A stretch of DNA of 64,000 nt from Aequorivita sp. HC6-5 (lineage in GTDB: Bacteria > Bacteroidota > Bacteroidia > Flavobacteriales > Flavobacteriaceae): positions 1 to 64,000 of the forward strand of contig CAJJCS010000007.1 in assembly GCA_905182755.1 (NCBI GenBank). The letters run 5' to 3'. Under the pieces are notes generated by a model. That model ran no database searches. It worked only from the letters and a program-made list of their open reading frames with translations, and was not told the origin of the DNA. Positions 9,650 to 18,853 of this stretch are shown here, piece by piece. Every line of letters starts with the position of its first letter. Position 1 is the stretch's first letter. A program made the translations under genes and the position numbers.

Positions 9650-10252
9650 CTAGGTTAACATCCGTGTAATATCATCGATAACACTTTGGCCTTTATCTTT
9701 GGTATACCAAATTTGCAAGTCTTTTTTAAACTCTGGGCTAAGGCTACCATTTGCAGCTTTGTAATGGGCTACCATTTTTGTAGCCTCGCTAGGTCTTGGG
9801 CCCCATTGCCCAATAATAACTCCAGAGACCTCATCTACAGCAATTAACTTTGGGATAGCCATGGCTCCATTGGTTAAGAAGTGTTGCATTAAATCTATAT
9901 GCGCATCACGCAAGACTACTTTTAAAGTAAGATGTGGTGTTATGGCGGCAATTTTATTGAGCACCGGCAAAGATTGTGCAGCGTCACCACACCAACTCTC
10001 TGTGAGAACTAGCCAAGTTACCTTCTTTTGATAATTAGAAAAAAGAGTTTGATGAGTTTCTGAAACCTTTGTGGTTTTATCCAAGCGCCTCATTCTTGCA
10101 TCATTAAGCTTGGTGTAATTAATCAGGGCATCTGTTTGATTTGGCCCAGTGGTGGTTTTTAATTTAGCATGGTTTGAAACTTCTTCTCTAAACTCTTTAT
10201 AGCTAGTACCTGCTGCTAAGGCATTGCTTACTAATGCTTGTTTTGTGTTCAT
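9650..10252 (-). CDS. thioredoxin-fold family protein
   Basis: A 200-residue cytoplasmic protein without a signal peptide. The central part, WLVLTESWCGDAAQSLPVLN (about residues 80-99), has the thioredoxin-fold layout but with WCGDA in place of WCGPC: the first cysteine is kept and the second is replaced. Such proteins are common in Bacteroidota and Firmicutes as thioredoxin family proteins of unknown redox partner. It is unlikely to act as a classical dithiol reductase. No operon partner. Confidence 0.75.
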   Translation of the reverse strand: MNTKQALVSNALAAGTSYKEFREEVSNHAKLKTTTGPNQTDALINYTKLNDARMRRLDKTTKVSETHQTLFSNYQKKVTWLVLTESWCGDAAQSLPVLNKIAAITPHLTLKVVLRDAHIDLMQHFLTNGAMAIPKLIAVDEVSGVIIGQWGPRPSEATKMVAHYKAANGSLSPEFKKDLQIWYTKDKGQSVIDDITRMLT

Positions 10253-10435
10253 CTAATTTTAATATGTTTATAAGTAAACTATAGATGTAAACTTACTATC
10301 ATTAATAATTCAAAAAAAATAATCGATACATTTTAACTAAAGTCTTCAAAAAAGATTTTAAAGTTTTACCAAAAATGTGTAGTTTTAGTTATTGAAATAT
10401 AAATGTAACTATCTATTAACTAAAACTTTAAAATC

Positions 10436-11722
10436 ATGAAAAAAAATTATTTCACAATCGCATTAGTTTTCTGCTTTGCTTTTATGGGTATCGCACAAAA
10501 CACAGTAACAGTAGATGCAAGTGCAGAACAACTTGGCTATGCAACAGTATTAAACCTAGATGGTAGTTTTGCATTTGGACAACCTTGGGGAGTGCCAGAA
10601 TTACAAACCATAGTAGATCCTGCAAATAATACTATGAGTTTGCATCCTAATTTCAACACCTACGGTGATAATCCAGCTGATCCATTTTGGGTTGATCAAA
10701 CATCGTTGCTTGGCGCTAAATTCATGCTCATGGAAACCTATGTTCAGAGCACCGAATTAGTTGGTAGCCCACTTACTTTTGAAGGTATTGTCCAGGAAAA
10801 TACACTTCTAGGTAGTGGATATGTTGTCTTTAATGTAAATAATGGGCCGCTACTAGGGCAACACCAATCAGTGCCTGCAGATTTTGGAGGAGCATTTACA
10901 ACTGATGGAGTAACTGAAGATTTAGTGCTTTTACTTGATGAGGGAAGTGATCCAGATCCCAACGATGGCTGTGAACCAGTTACTAATTCTGGTGATTTAG
11001 CAGGAAAAATTGCAGTAATTAGAAGAGGAGTATGCGAATTTGGCTTTAAGGCATTGGTAGCACAAAATGCAGGTGCTATTGCTGTTGTTGTGATTAATAA
11101 TGTTGAAGGTGCTCCTATTGTAATGGCGGGTGGTGATTTTGGAGATCAGGTGACTATTCCTGTATTAATGGTTTCTGATGTAACTGGCGCAGCGATTGTT
11201 GCAGAATTAGCCGCTGGCAATACAGTAAATTCAACAATGTTTTTAACAGATTATCTTTATTATGCATTTATCAAAGTTTTTAATAGTGATTTTTCTGTTA
11301 TCAAGGATGTGTACGCATCTATAGAAGAAGCTGGAACTGAATTCTCTTTTACCTTTGACGATATTGGGGCTGAAGATGCTTTTGTACAATATGGTTTTGG
11401 AGTAGGAGGAATAAATGCAAACCCTGCAGATGAGGCATCTTTAGGAAGCGTTGTTGTAACAAGCAACACATTATCGGTTAGCGACTTTACTACTATTAAT
11501 GTTTCGCTTTTCCCAAACCCAACAACTCAAAATATAACTATCCAGTCAGATAAGCAAATTACAGATGTTGCAATTTACAATACACTTGGACAAATTGTAA
11601 AGAATGCCTCTCCACAGGCAACTAACTTTTCTGTAGAAACATCTAACTTAGATACGGGTGTTTATTTTGTAAGCTTAAAAACAGATACAGCTAGCAAAAC
11701 AATAAAGTTTATCAAACAATAA
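10436..11722 (+). CDS. secreted PA-domain protein with T9SS sorting domain
   Basis: A 428-residue secreted protein. Residues 1-20 (MKKNYFTIALVFCFAFMGIA) are a signal peptide. A protease-associated (PA) domain lies around residues 175-265, with NSGDLAGKIAVIRRGVCEF and the following AGAIAVVVINN. The C-terminal 75 residues form a type A T9SS sorting domain: LFPNPTTQNITI, YNTLGQIV, TGVYFVSL, then a basic end. I see no peptidase domain, so the PA domain stands alone and the role is unknown. Cargo crosses the outer membrane by T9SS and is usually surface attached. Confidence 0.85.
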   Translation: MKKNYFTIALVFCFAFMGIAQNTVTVDASAEQLGYATVLNLDGSFAFGQPWGVPELQTIVDPANNTMSLHPNFNTYGDNPADPFWVDQTSLLGAKFMLMETYVQSTELVGSPLTFEGIVQENTLLGSGYVVFNVNNGPLLGQHQSVPADFGGAFTTDGVTEDLVLLLDEGSDPDPNDGCEPVTNSGDLAGKIAVIRRGVCEFGFKALVAQNAGAIAVVVINNVEGAPIVMAGGDFGDQVTIPVLMVSDVTGAAIVAELAAGNTVNSTMFLTDYLYYAFIKVFNSDFSVIKDVYASIEEAGTEFSFTFDDIGAEDAFVQYGFGVGGINANPADEASLGSVVVTSNTLSVSDFTTINVSLFPNPTTQNITIQSDKQITDVAIYNTLGQIVKNASPQATNFSVETSNLDTGVYFVSLKTDTASKTIKFIKQ

Positions 11723-11745
11723 AATAATTTTATATTAAAAAAAAA

Positions 11746-11780
11746 GGTAATTGCTCTAGATAGAGCAATTACCTTTTTTT
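11746..11780. terminator. strong bidirectional terminator
   Basis: A 13-base perfect stem (11746-11758 with 11761-11773) is flanked by an A-tract on the left and seven Ts on the right. It sits between convergent genes and can end transcripts from both. I see nothing else in the 190 bases from here to the end of the deiminase gene at 11973. Confidence 0.88.
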
Positions 11781-11972
11781 ATACCCCTTTTGGATATTTT
11801 TAAAGGTTCCTCTTTTGAAGAGTAAGGTATTTGTTATTGGCAGTGTCTATATCTAGCGCGCGCAAGGTCTGTATATACCTATTTATATAAAAAATACTAG
11901 GTTGCGTCAATGTAAATGATACGAAATTAATAAATTGTTACTTAGTAACTCCATAGGTTCTTTAAGAGAGTT

Positions 11973-13700
11973 TTACAGCTTTATTATTTTCTTGGTAGTG
12001 CTTCCAAAGGACCCTGTAAAGGTCGCAAATAATGCGCCTCTCCAACTATCTTGCAGCTCAAGAGTAAGGGTCCCGTTTGCTTGGTTTACTTGCTTGTTGT
12101 AAAGCTCTTGGCCAAGAATATTGGTAATTGTTACTCTAAGGGTTCCTGCTACATCTTTAAATTTAAAACTAACATTACCCTTAGCCGGGTTTGGAAAAGG
12201 CCCAGTAATGGTCTGTAATTTAAAATCTGCGGTCCCTAATTCACCCACTTGTATGGTCCAATACCCTTGTGGGGCAACAATAGGTCTAGTTAGAGTTTTT
12301 CCAGAAGTTGCCTGAGCCCATATGTAATACTCAACATTTGTTGTTTGCACCGTAATATCTGAGCTCCAGATATCATTACTGGTTAAACTCATAGCTGCTT
12401 CTTGGTAGGTAGTAGTGCCCACTTCTCTGTAAAAAACAGATGCATTTGCTACTCCGCTATTGTGTTTTATACTTGCCTCTATGGTAATGCTCGTGTTTTC
12501 TGGGGCAGTGGGTATGGCTTGATGTACAATCCAAAGAGGGTCTTCAACACCAATAGAATGGGTGATGCAATGAATAGCACCCAAAGAAGAAATTAAATTC
12601 TCTCCTTGATTATCTACATCTATCCCAACAACATTGTATCCTGGCATTAAATCACGCCACTGAGCTAGGGCGGGGTTGTCTACACTTGGCCGGTAGGTTG
12701 GCACTAATATTGTTTTATTAACAAACACTGCATTGGTGTACGTTCTATAATATCCTCCATTGTCTGGGTAATTGCCACTGGTACTTGGCGGCGCATCAAT
12801 CCAGTTAACTTTGTAAGGAGTCCCGAAGGCAGAAACCTCATTGTCCAGAACCTCTTGGATATTTGCTTCTATCTGCGGGCCGTCTGCAACCCCTTGTGGA
12901 TATCTGCTCACCACAAGGGTTTGCTCATCGATAAGTTTCATGTGCATATCGATGTGGTTGATTACATCATAGGGAAGGGCCTGCATTTTTATATAATTCT
13001 GGATGCCCATATAATCTTCCATGATTTGATCTATTTGGGCTTCTGTTTTGGCAGAGACATTATAAGGGTTTCCCGGCTCGTTTTCTTCTAGTATTAGCTC
13101 AGAGGCAAAGGCGTTTCCCAGTCCATCACTCATATAATTTCCACCTGTATTTACTAAATCATTAGGAGCCGTATCTGTCACATACAACGGAATATCAAAA
13201 AGCATAGCATGGCCAAAGGGCACAGTATCATCATTGGGTCTAGGTCTATTGTATATCCAATCTGTAAGTGCTCTGTCTCCAACTTCATTCTCATAAATTG
13301 TATTTCCGGCATAATCACGTATCCAGATGCTATCCCAATCTCTATCCATGAATATAACATTGGTTAAATCTATTCCTGCACTAGTGAGTGTATTTGTAAC
13401 CGCATTTTGGTTTTGAGTTGTGATAACAACCTTACATTCTTGAACTCCAGCGGCCACAATTTGAGTTAAAATACCATCATAGTTTGCCTGCCAAGTTATG
13501 ACCAAATATTCTATTTCTTCCCACTCTGCAGCTGCCCTAACAGGAACACTCGGAGGCGGGGTCATGGTATATCTTGCGAACTGATAGTCTGAAATTATTT
13601 GTTTTTCAGTTTCAGTGAACCCCTTTGGCAACTGTGCACTTACAAGTGTGGTTGCAAAGAGTATTCCTAGGGCTATATACCTGTGTAAAAGTGTTTTCAT
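11973..13700 (-). CDS. secreted agmatine/peptidylarginine deiminase family protein, T9SS cargo
   Basis: A 575-residue protein of the bacterial PAD/agmatine deiminase family (PF04371), which hydrolyses guanidino groups to citrulline or carbamoyl products. Residues 1-22 are a signal peptide. Active-site segments are visible: GGNYMSDGLGNAF (about residue 187), NHIDMHMKLID (about residue 250) and the nucleophile region AIHCITHSIG (about residue 380). A C-terminal sorting domain follows (FPNPAKGNVSFKF, ILGQELYN). The combination of PAD domain and T9SS signal resembles the secreted Porphyromonas PPAD architecture. Substrate (peptidylarginine or agmatine) is not decided by sequence. Confidence 0.85.
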   Translation of the reverse strand: MKTLLHRYIALGILFATTLVSAQLPKGFTETEKQIISDYQFARYTMTPPPSVPVRAAAEWEEIEYLVITWQANYDGILTQIVAAGVQECKVVITTQNQNAVTNTLTSAGIDLTNVIFMDRDWDSIWIRDYAGNTIYENEVGDRALTDWIYNRPRPNDDTVPFGHAMLFDIPLYVTDTAPNDLVNTGGNYMSDGLGNAFASELILEENEPGNPYNVSAKTEAQIDQIMEDYMGIQNYIKMQALPYDVINHIDMHMKLIDEQTLVVSRYPQGVADGPQIEANIQEVLDNEVSAFGTPYKVNWIDAPPSTSGNYPDNGGYYRTYTNAVFVNKTILVPTYRPSVDNPALAQWRDLMPGYNVVGIDVDNQGENLISSLGAIHCITHSIGVEDPLWIVHQAIPTAPENTSITIEASIKHNSGVANASVFYREVGTTTYQEAAMSLTSNDIWSSDITVQTTNVEYYIWAQATSGKTLTRPIVAPQGYWTIQVGELGTADFKLQTITGPFPNPAKGNVSFKFKDVAGTLRVTITNILGQELYNKQVNQANGTLTLELQDSWRGALFATFTGSFGSTTKKIIKL

Positions 13701-13790
13701 GCGTAATTTTTTATAAAAGTCTGAAACTTTTGCGAATTACAGTAGTATTAAGGATATTTATGTGAGATTTAATATTCCAATCTCAGATTA

Positions 13791-14432
13791 TTAGGTAAGA
13801 TAAGAGAGAAATAACGCTCTGTCTATCTCTCTGGCTCCTAAACTCTCAAGATGATTGGTATATACTTGACAGTCTATCAAGGTGTAGTTTTGTGAAATAC
13901 TCCAAGCCACCAAGTGAGCAAAAGCAATTTTTGAAGCGTCTGTCTTTATGCTAAACATACTCTCTCCACTGAAGAGCTTCTTTCCAGGTAAATCTATACC
14001 ATATAGGCCTCCAACGAGTATATCTGCGTCCCAAATCTCAATAGACATTGCACTGTTTTGACCATGCAGCTCCAAATAAGTTTGTTTCATTTGCTGGCTA
14101 ATCCAAGTGCCCTGTTGCCCCTCTCGTTGTACCTGGGCGCAGGCGTCTATTACTGCCCCAAAAGCTGTATTAAAAGTAACCTTGTAGGAAGTTGTTCGCA
14201 GTGTTTTTTTAAGTGATTTCGAAAGTTTAAATTCTTTTGGAAACAACACCATTCTGGGGTCTGGACTCCACCAAAGTATGGGTTCATCCTCAGAAAACCA
14301 CGGAAATATACCCTGTTTGTAAGCCAATAAAACGCGCTTTGGAGATAGATCACCCCCAAGGGCTACAATGCCGTTGTGATCTGCGGTATCAGCTTCTGGA
14401 AACCAATGTGTATGATCTAGTACATGCATCAT
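13791..14432 (-). CDS. aat: leucyl/phenylalanyl-tRNA-protein transferase
   Basis: N-end rule enzyme that transfers Leu or Phe from tRNA to proteins with N-terminal Arg or Lys, marking them for ClpAP(S). The 213-residue protein has the family blocks WFPEADTADHNGIVALGGDL (residues 11-30), YKQGIFPWFSEDEPILWWSP and SGESMFSIKTDASKIAF. Its start overlaps the stop of the fatty-acid transporter gene by 3-4 bases, so the two are translated from one message. Confidence 0.94.
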   Translation of the reverse strand: MMHVLDHTHWFPEADTADHNGIVALGGDLSPKRVLLAYKQGIFPWFSEDEPILWWSPDPRMVLFPKEFKLSKSLKKTLRTTSYKVTFNTAFGAVIDACAQVQREGQQGTWISQQMKQTYLELHGQNSAMSIEIWDADILVGGLYGIDLPGKKLFSGESMFSIKTDASKIAFAHLVAWSISQNYTLIDCQVYTNHLESLGAREIDRALFLSYLT

Positions 14433-15805
14433 ACCAGCAACAGCCCCACTATATAAACAATACTACCAAGAAGCATCAATAAAAGGGTATAGGGCAAAAT
14501 CTCTCTGGCTTTTAGTTTTGTAATTCCTAACAGGGGTAATGCCCAAAAAGGTTGTAACATATTGGTGATTTGATCTCCGTAAGACAAGGCCATAATTGCT
14601 TTTGGCAAGCCAACTCCTAGTTTTAATGCAGATTCTATAACAATAGGACCTTGTATGGCCCATTGCCCTCCTCCACTAGGTACAAATATATTTACCAACC
14701 CTGCACTTATAAAAGTAAAAATAGGAAGGGTTTGTGTGGTAGAGATAGACACAAAAAAGTCTGAAATATCAACCACCATACCGCTCTCTCTCATAATACC
14801 CATGATGCCAAAATAGAGCGGAAATTGAATTAAAATACCCGTTGCTCCTTTAATGGCTTCTTCTAGGGCATGAAGAAAGTTTTTAAAATTTTTGTGTAGT
14901 AAAAAAGCCAAGCCCAACATAAAAAAGTTTAACAAATTTGGAGTAATGGAGAGGGATCCTAAAGCGCCCCAATACCTATAAAAGAAGGCTACCATAACCA
15001 AAAGACCAAAACCAATACCCAAGGCATTAGATTGGTCTAGTTTTTCTGCACCCTTAAGGTGTGTTTTGGTTGAATTGTCAGGGCTGTAAATTGGCAAATT
15101 GGTTGGTGTTGTAGGTGCTCTTTTCGCAATAAAAAACAAAAGAGTTGGCACCAAGACAAGTAAAATAGCAAATAGACTTAAATTAAAGGTGCTTAATACC
15201 GTTTGGTCAAAGGCAATACTATCTGGGAGTTGGGCTATTATAGTTGGATCACTAAGGCCAGACATTATGCCCTGTATATGGCCACTCTCTGCAACTTTTA
15301 AGGGTGCAGAGCCGCTAATACCTCCGTGCCAAATCATGAGCCCTACATATCCAGAGGCGCCCACCAAAGGGTAATTAATTGCAAAGCCTCTATTTTGTGC
15401 AGACTCTGCAACTTTTCTAGCCAAAATTGCACCAAAAATGAGTCCTAATCCCCAATTAAAAAAAGAAACCATCATGGTAGTTACGCTTACCAAAATAACA
15501 GCACTTGCCGTAGAATGAACAAATTGAGTGAGTTTTCCAATAAGGGTGTTTAATGGACTGCTTAAAACCAAAATATGCCCTAACACCAAAATAAGCATCA
15601 TTTGGTAGGCAAATACCAGTAAGGCATTGTTCCAAATTCCTTTTTCCCAGTAAGATAAAATAGTTAGTAAATGGTTGTTTTCACCAACTGGGCTTGTAAA
15701 GAAAAAAGCCAGAAAAATGGTGATAAGGGTCAACAATACTGCAATGGAAAAGGGAGATGGCAGTACTTTTTTAAATATATTTTCTATTGATCGTGTAATA
15801 GACAT
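14429..15805 (-). CDS. short-chain fatty acid transporter (AtoE family)
   Basis: A 458-residue polytopic membrane protein of the AtoE/TIGR00366 short-chain fatty acid transporter family. It has about ten to twelve membrane segments and family blocks such as FNWGLGLIFGAILARKVAE and FVPSGGGQWAIQGPIVIESA. It probably takes up acetoacetate, butyrate or similar acids. It overlaps aat downstream. TATTTTTA at 15810-15817 lies exactly four bases before the ATG, a near match to the box seen before the bio genes. Confidence 0.88.
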   Translation of the reverse strand: MSITRSIENIFKKVLPSPFSIAVLLTLITIFLAFFFTSPVGENNHLLTILSYWEKGIWNNALLVFAYQMMLILVLGHILVLSSPLNTLIGKLTQFVHSTASAVILVSVTTMMVSFFNWGLGLIFGAILARKVAESAQNRGFAINYPLVGASGYVGLMIWHGGISGSAPLKVAESGHIQGIMSGLSDPTIIAQLPDSIAFDQTVLSTFNLSLFAILLVLVPTLLFFIAKRAPTTPTNLPIYSPDNSTKTHLKGAEKLDQSNALGIGFGLLVMVAFFYRYWGALGSLSITPNLLNFFMLGLAFLLHKNFKNFLHALEEAIKGATGILIQFPLYFGIMGIMRESGMVVDISDFFVSISTTQTLPIFTFISAGLVNIFVPSGGGQWAIQGPIVIESALKLGVGLPKAIMALSYGDQITNMLQPFWALPLLGITKLKAREILPYTLLLMLLGSIVYIVGLLLV

Positions 15806-15863
15806 GCCGTAAAAATAAACAAATTTAACACCATCACTATGGCGTTTTTTGGAACTTTACACA

Positions 15864-15898
15864 TAAAAAAACGCCCAGAGGTTGAAACCGCTGGGCGT
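15864..15898 (-). terminator. Rho-independent terminator of the DUF3127 gene
   Basis: Read on the reverse strand, an ACGCCCAG/CTGGGCGT stem with an inner GGTT/AACC extension (15871-15898) is followed by seven Ts (15864-15870). It lies just after the stop of the DUF3127 gene. Confidence 0.85.
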
Positions 15899-15919
15899 TT
15901 ATAACATGAGTTTTAAGCT

Positions 15920-16300
15920 CTAAAAAGGAAGGTCGTCATTATCTTCCTGGTTTATATCACTTGTAGGCTCAAATGCGTCTGCAGGTGGCATTGGAGGCAT
16001 TGGTGGTGCTCCCGCTGCTTGAGGTGCTCCTTCGATTCTCCAACCTTGTATAGAGTTGAAATATTTTGTGACATTTGTTTTTGGGTCTAACCACTCACGC
16101 CCTCTAAGGTTGATGCTTACTTTTACATCTTGTCCCGGTGCATAGCTATTCAACAAATCTGTCTTGTCTTGTACAAACTCAATCATGATGTGCTGAGGGT
16201 ACTGCTCTTCTGTGGTTATTACTAACTCTCTTTTTCTGAAACCGTTGCTACCAAAAGTTTGAGTTTCTCCAACTAGTTTTACTTTTCCTTCTACTTCCAT
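15920..16300 (-). CDS. DUF3127 protein with SSB-like acidic tail
   Basis: A 126-residue Bacteroidota protein. Residues 1-90 form the DUF3127 domain, with beta-rich segments (VEGKVKLVGETQTF, KRELVITTE, GREWLDPKTNVTKYFNSIQG) suggestive of an OB fold. A proline/alanine-rich linker follows and the chain ends in NDDLPF, almost the same as the protein-docking tip of single-stranded DNA-binding protein SSB. It could be a nucleic-acid-binding protein using SSB-like partner docking; that is inference. It has its own terminator. Confidence 0.8.
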   Translation of the reverse strand: MEVEGKVKLVGETQTFGSNGFRKRELVITTEEQYPQHIMIEFVQDKTDLLNSYAPGQDVKVSINLRGREWLDPKTNVTKYFNSIQGWRIEGAPQAAGAPPMPPMPPADAFEPTSDINQEDNDDLPF

Positions 16301-16408
16301 AGTGTTACATTTCCATCATACGCTTTTATTTTTCACGTTAATGGCCATCTTTAAAAATTAATATATCGTTTTAAGTATTTGGTTTCCCTTCAGAAATAAT
16401 TGTTTTGT

Positions 16409-17239
16409 TTATTGTTTTATAAGCAGCTCCCAAGCACCTTGTATATCATCCAAAGCTAATCGTTTTTGAGCCCCTTGTGCTACGTGCTGTTCTAGATGTA
16501 CTATAGCCTTTGCTCCCTTTGGCAATACCTCAACATTGGCCAGCATGGCTAGATCATTTCCTGTGAGAAATTTGCTTGTACAAACAGCCTTAGGCAATTG
16601 GTCAAAACCAATACCCAGAGTAGATAGTGGTTTAGGAACTTCAAACATCCCTTGTTTTGCTCTTCCGTACCAATTACCGCCCATTCTTGAAACGGCATCC
16701 AGTTTTACGGGATCTATTTTACCATCTGCATCCAAAACAGCTTCGTTGATATGCATTTTAAGTACTTCACAAATCACTAGGTTTCCTGCTCCCCCTTCTG
16801 TTCCTAAAGAAATTACTTCATTCACCCTGCACTCAAACTGCACCGGAGACTCAGCCACTCTAGGAGGCTTAATGGTTTGTGAGGCCAAGGGAGTTAACCC
16901 TGCTTTCTCAAACTCATTGACACCTTTGCCATACTCTGTACTGGAGAGAGACATTTGTTGCACAATATCATAATTTACAATATTTATGACCACCTCTTTT
17001 ACTTGCAGTACATTTTCATAGGTGTGCTTTGTGGTATTATCACGACCACGCCTTGCAGGAGAAAATATCATAATAGGCGGGTTTGCACTAAAGACATTAA
17101 AAAAGCTGAAAGGAGATAGATTCACATTACCCGCCGAGTCTATAGTACTTGCAAAGGCAATAGGCCTTGGTGTTACCGCGCCAAGCATATAGCCGTGCAA
17201 CGCTGCTGTACTTACTGCTTTTGGATCAATGGTTTTCAT
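16409..17239 (-). CDS. flavin reductase family protein (FMN-binding split barrel)
   Basis: A 276-residue protein with GAVTPRPIAFASTID (about residues 20-34) and NLSPFSFFNVFSANPPIMIF, the core of flavin reductase/DIM6-like split-barrel proteins that bind FMN. The C-terminal part, about 100 residues longer than the minimal domain, has GNLVICEVLKMHI. The probable activity is NAD(P)H:flavin reduction or a related FMN-dependent reaction; the partner is unknown. Divergent from the histidine kinase gene. A TATCTTTG box sits five bases before its ATG. Confidence 0.8.
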   Translation of the reverse strand: MKTIDPKAVSTAALHGYMLGAVTPRPIAFASTIDSAGNVNLSPFSFFNVFSANPPIMIFSPARRGRDNTTKHTYENVLQVKEVVINIVNYDIVQQMSLSSTEYGKGVNEFEKAGLTPLASQTIKPPRVAESPVQFECRVNEVISLGTEGGAGNLVICEVLKMHINEAVLDADGKIDPVKLDAVSRMGGNWYGRAKQGMFEVPKPLSTLGIGFDQLPKAVCTSKFLTGNDLAMLANVEVLPKGAKAIVHLEQHVAQGAQKRLALDDIQGAWELLIKQ

Positions 17240-17244
17240 ATATA

Positions 17245-17252
17245 CAAAGATA
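17245..17252 (-). promoter_or_regulatory. TATCTTTG box five bases before the flavin reductase start
   Basis: Exact TAnnTTTG match on the reverse strand, so close to the ATG that transcription would begin at or next to the start codon. No TTG was found 19-21 bases further upstream. Confidence 0.4.
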
Positions 17253-17338
17253 GCAATTACACTAGGGTGTAAAAATTTGGTTGTACAATAATATTAACAT
17301 AATTACATTATATTTATCACAACTTAATGTAGTTCTTC

Positions 17339-18500
17339 ATGCAGCAAAATACATCTATCGTTCGTTGGGTTTTTATAGCTGTCTACTGCTATTGTTGTGG
17401 GGCTTATTTTATGGAATACGCTTGCTTTTTTTAACGAATTAAAAGAAAATGAACGACAAAAAATGCAAATTTTTGCAGAAGCATTTAAAGAGGTTTCTTC
17501 ATCTACAATACTTATAAACGCTAATATTAGTAAAATTTCAACAGAGGCAATACGGCTCAACAGTACAACACCCATGATTAGCTTTAGTCATGCAGATAGT
17601 ATTTATAACAGCAAAAACATTGATGAGCGTATTTTAAAATCTCCAATTAAAAGAGATGCGCTTATTAAAGAATTTAAATCTGAATACAAACCCCTTGAAT
17701 TAAAATATGAGGGTAAAATATTTCAGACAGTATACTTTGGCAACTCTCCACTGATTAATAAATTAAAATACTACCCCGCCATACTTATTTTGATACTGAT
17801 GCTTTTTGTAACGGTAATATATTACTTTAATGAAACAGCAAAATCTTCCATACAAAACAAATTATGGGCAGGTATGGCCAAAGAAACAGCACATCAAATA
17901 GGAACACCCCTGTCCTCTTTGGTAGGCTGGACAGAAATATTACGCAGCGAGAACGTAAACCCAGAGTATATTCTAGAAATGGAAAAAGACATTAAACGCC
18001 TGGAGACCATTACCGATCGTTTTTCTAAAGTGGGCTCAAAACCAAAACTAGCAAAAGCAGATATTGTCTCAGAAACAATTTTGGCCTATGATTATTTAAA
18101 AAGTAGAAGTTCTAAACTGATACATTTTAAAATTAGCACGCCAAACACACCTATTTTTGTACAATTAAACTCCCAATTGTTTGGTTGGACTATAGAAAAC
18201 CTTGTTAAAAATGGCATTGATGCTATGAAGGGTAAAGGAGATATAGAAGTAATTGTGGAAACAAGTCCTAAAAATGCGCTCATTTACATTTCAGACACTG
18301 GAAAAGGAATCCCAAAGAGATATCACAAAAGAATCTTCACAACTGGCTTTACTTCTAAAAAAAGAGGATGGGGTCTTGGGCTCTCACTGGCAAAGCGAAT
18401 TGTTCATGAATACCATAGTGGGAACATTAGAGTTTTAAAAAGTGTTCAAGATAAAGGCACTACCTTTGTAATCTCAATTCCGCTTACAGATAACGTATGA
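17339..18500 (+). CDS. sensor histidine kinase, frameshifted near the N-terminus
   Basis: A membrane histidine kinase of about 387 residues. Domains: an N-terminal membrane segment, a roughly 100-residue extracytoplasmic part, a second membrane segment (YYPAILILILMLFVTVIYYF), then the dimerisation/phosphoacceptor helix with the H-box KETAHQIGTPLSSL, and an HATPase domain with NLVKNGIDAMKG, DTGKGIP and GWGLGLSLAKRIV. The ATG at 17339 begins MQQNTSIVRWVFIAV, which fits a membrane-segment start, but its frame ends soon after; the kinase frame is open only from a GTG at 17397. A one- or two-base indel near 17380 joins them. No response regulator is adjacent. The next small gene overlaps its stop by 4 bases. 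Confidence 0.85.
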
Positions 18501-18853
18501 TCACCAAACACCCTCTTCACGCCGCCCGTTTAAAAAATAATTGCCCTGAGTGTTTTGCCAATGATGGTCTAGAGTTTTCTTTCACCCAAGAACAAATCAC
18601 TAAAAAACTCTTTACTAGAGCAGAGAAAAATATTTCAGAAAAACTGTATTGTCATAGCTGTGAAAACACCATTTATCCTGTAAACTGGAATGATGATATA
18701 GAACGGGTGTATCAGTATCATAAAAAACAAGCAAAACCCAAGCAAACATCGGTTAAATTGACAAAACTTGGATACCTACTAATGGTGGGAAGTTTACTGT
18801 GTATCACCCTTATTGCAGTAGTATTTTATTACAACGCTATAGGGCTAAACTAG
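18497..18853 (+). CDS. small zinc-ribbon-like membrane protein
   Basis: A 118-residue protein I cannot assign to a named family. It has two CxxC pairs, CPEC (about residues 15-18) and CHSC (about residues 53-56), able to bind a metal ion as in a zinc ribbon. A single C-terminal membrane segment (about residues 91-115) leaves the ribbon probably cytosolic. The ATG overlaps the kinase stop (ATGA), so it is translationally coupled to the kinase and may work with it. The 3' end overlaps the convergent HIT gene by 9 bases. Confidence 0.7.
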   Translation: MITKHPLHAARLKNNCPECFANDGLEFSFTQEQITKKLFTRAEKNISEKLYCHSCENTIYPVNWNDDIERVYQYHKKQAKPKQTSVKLTKLGYLLMVGSLLCITLIAVVFYYNAIGLN

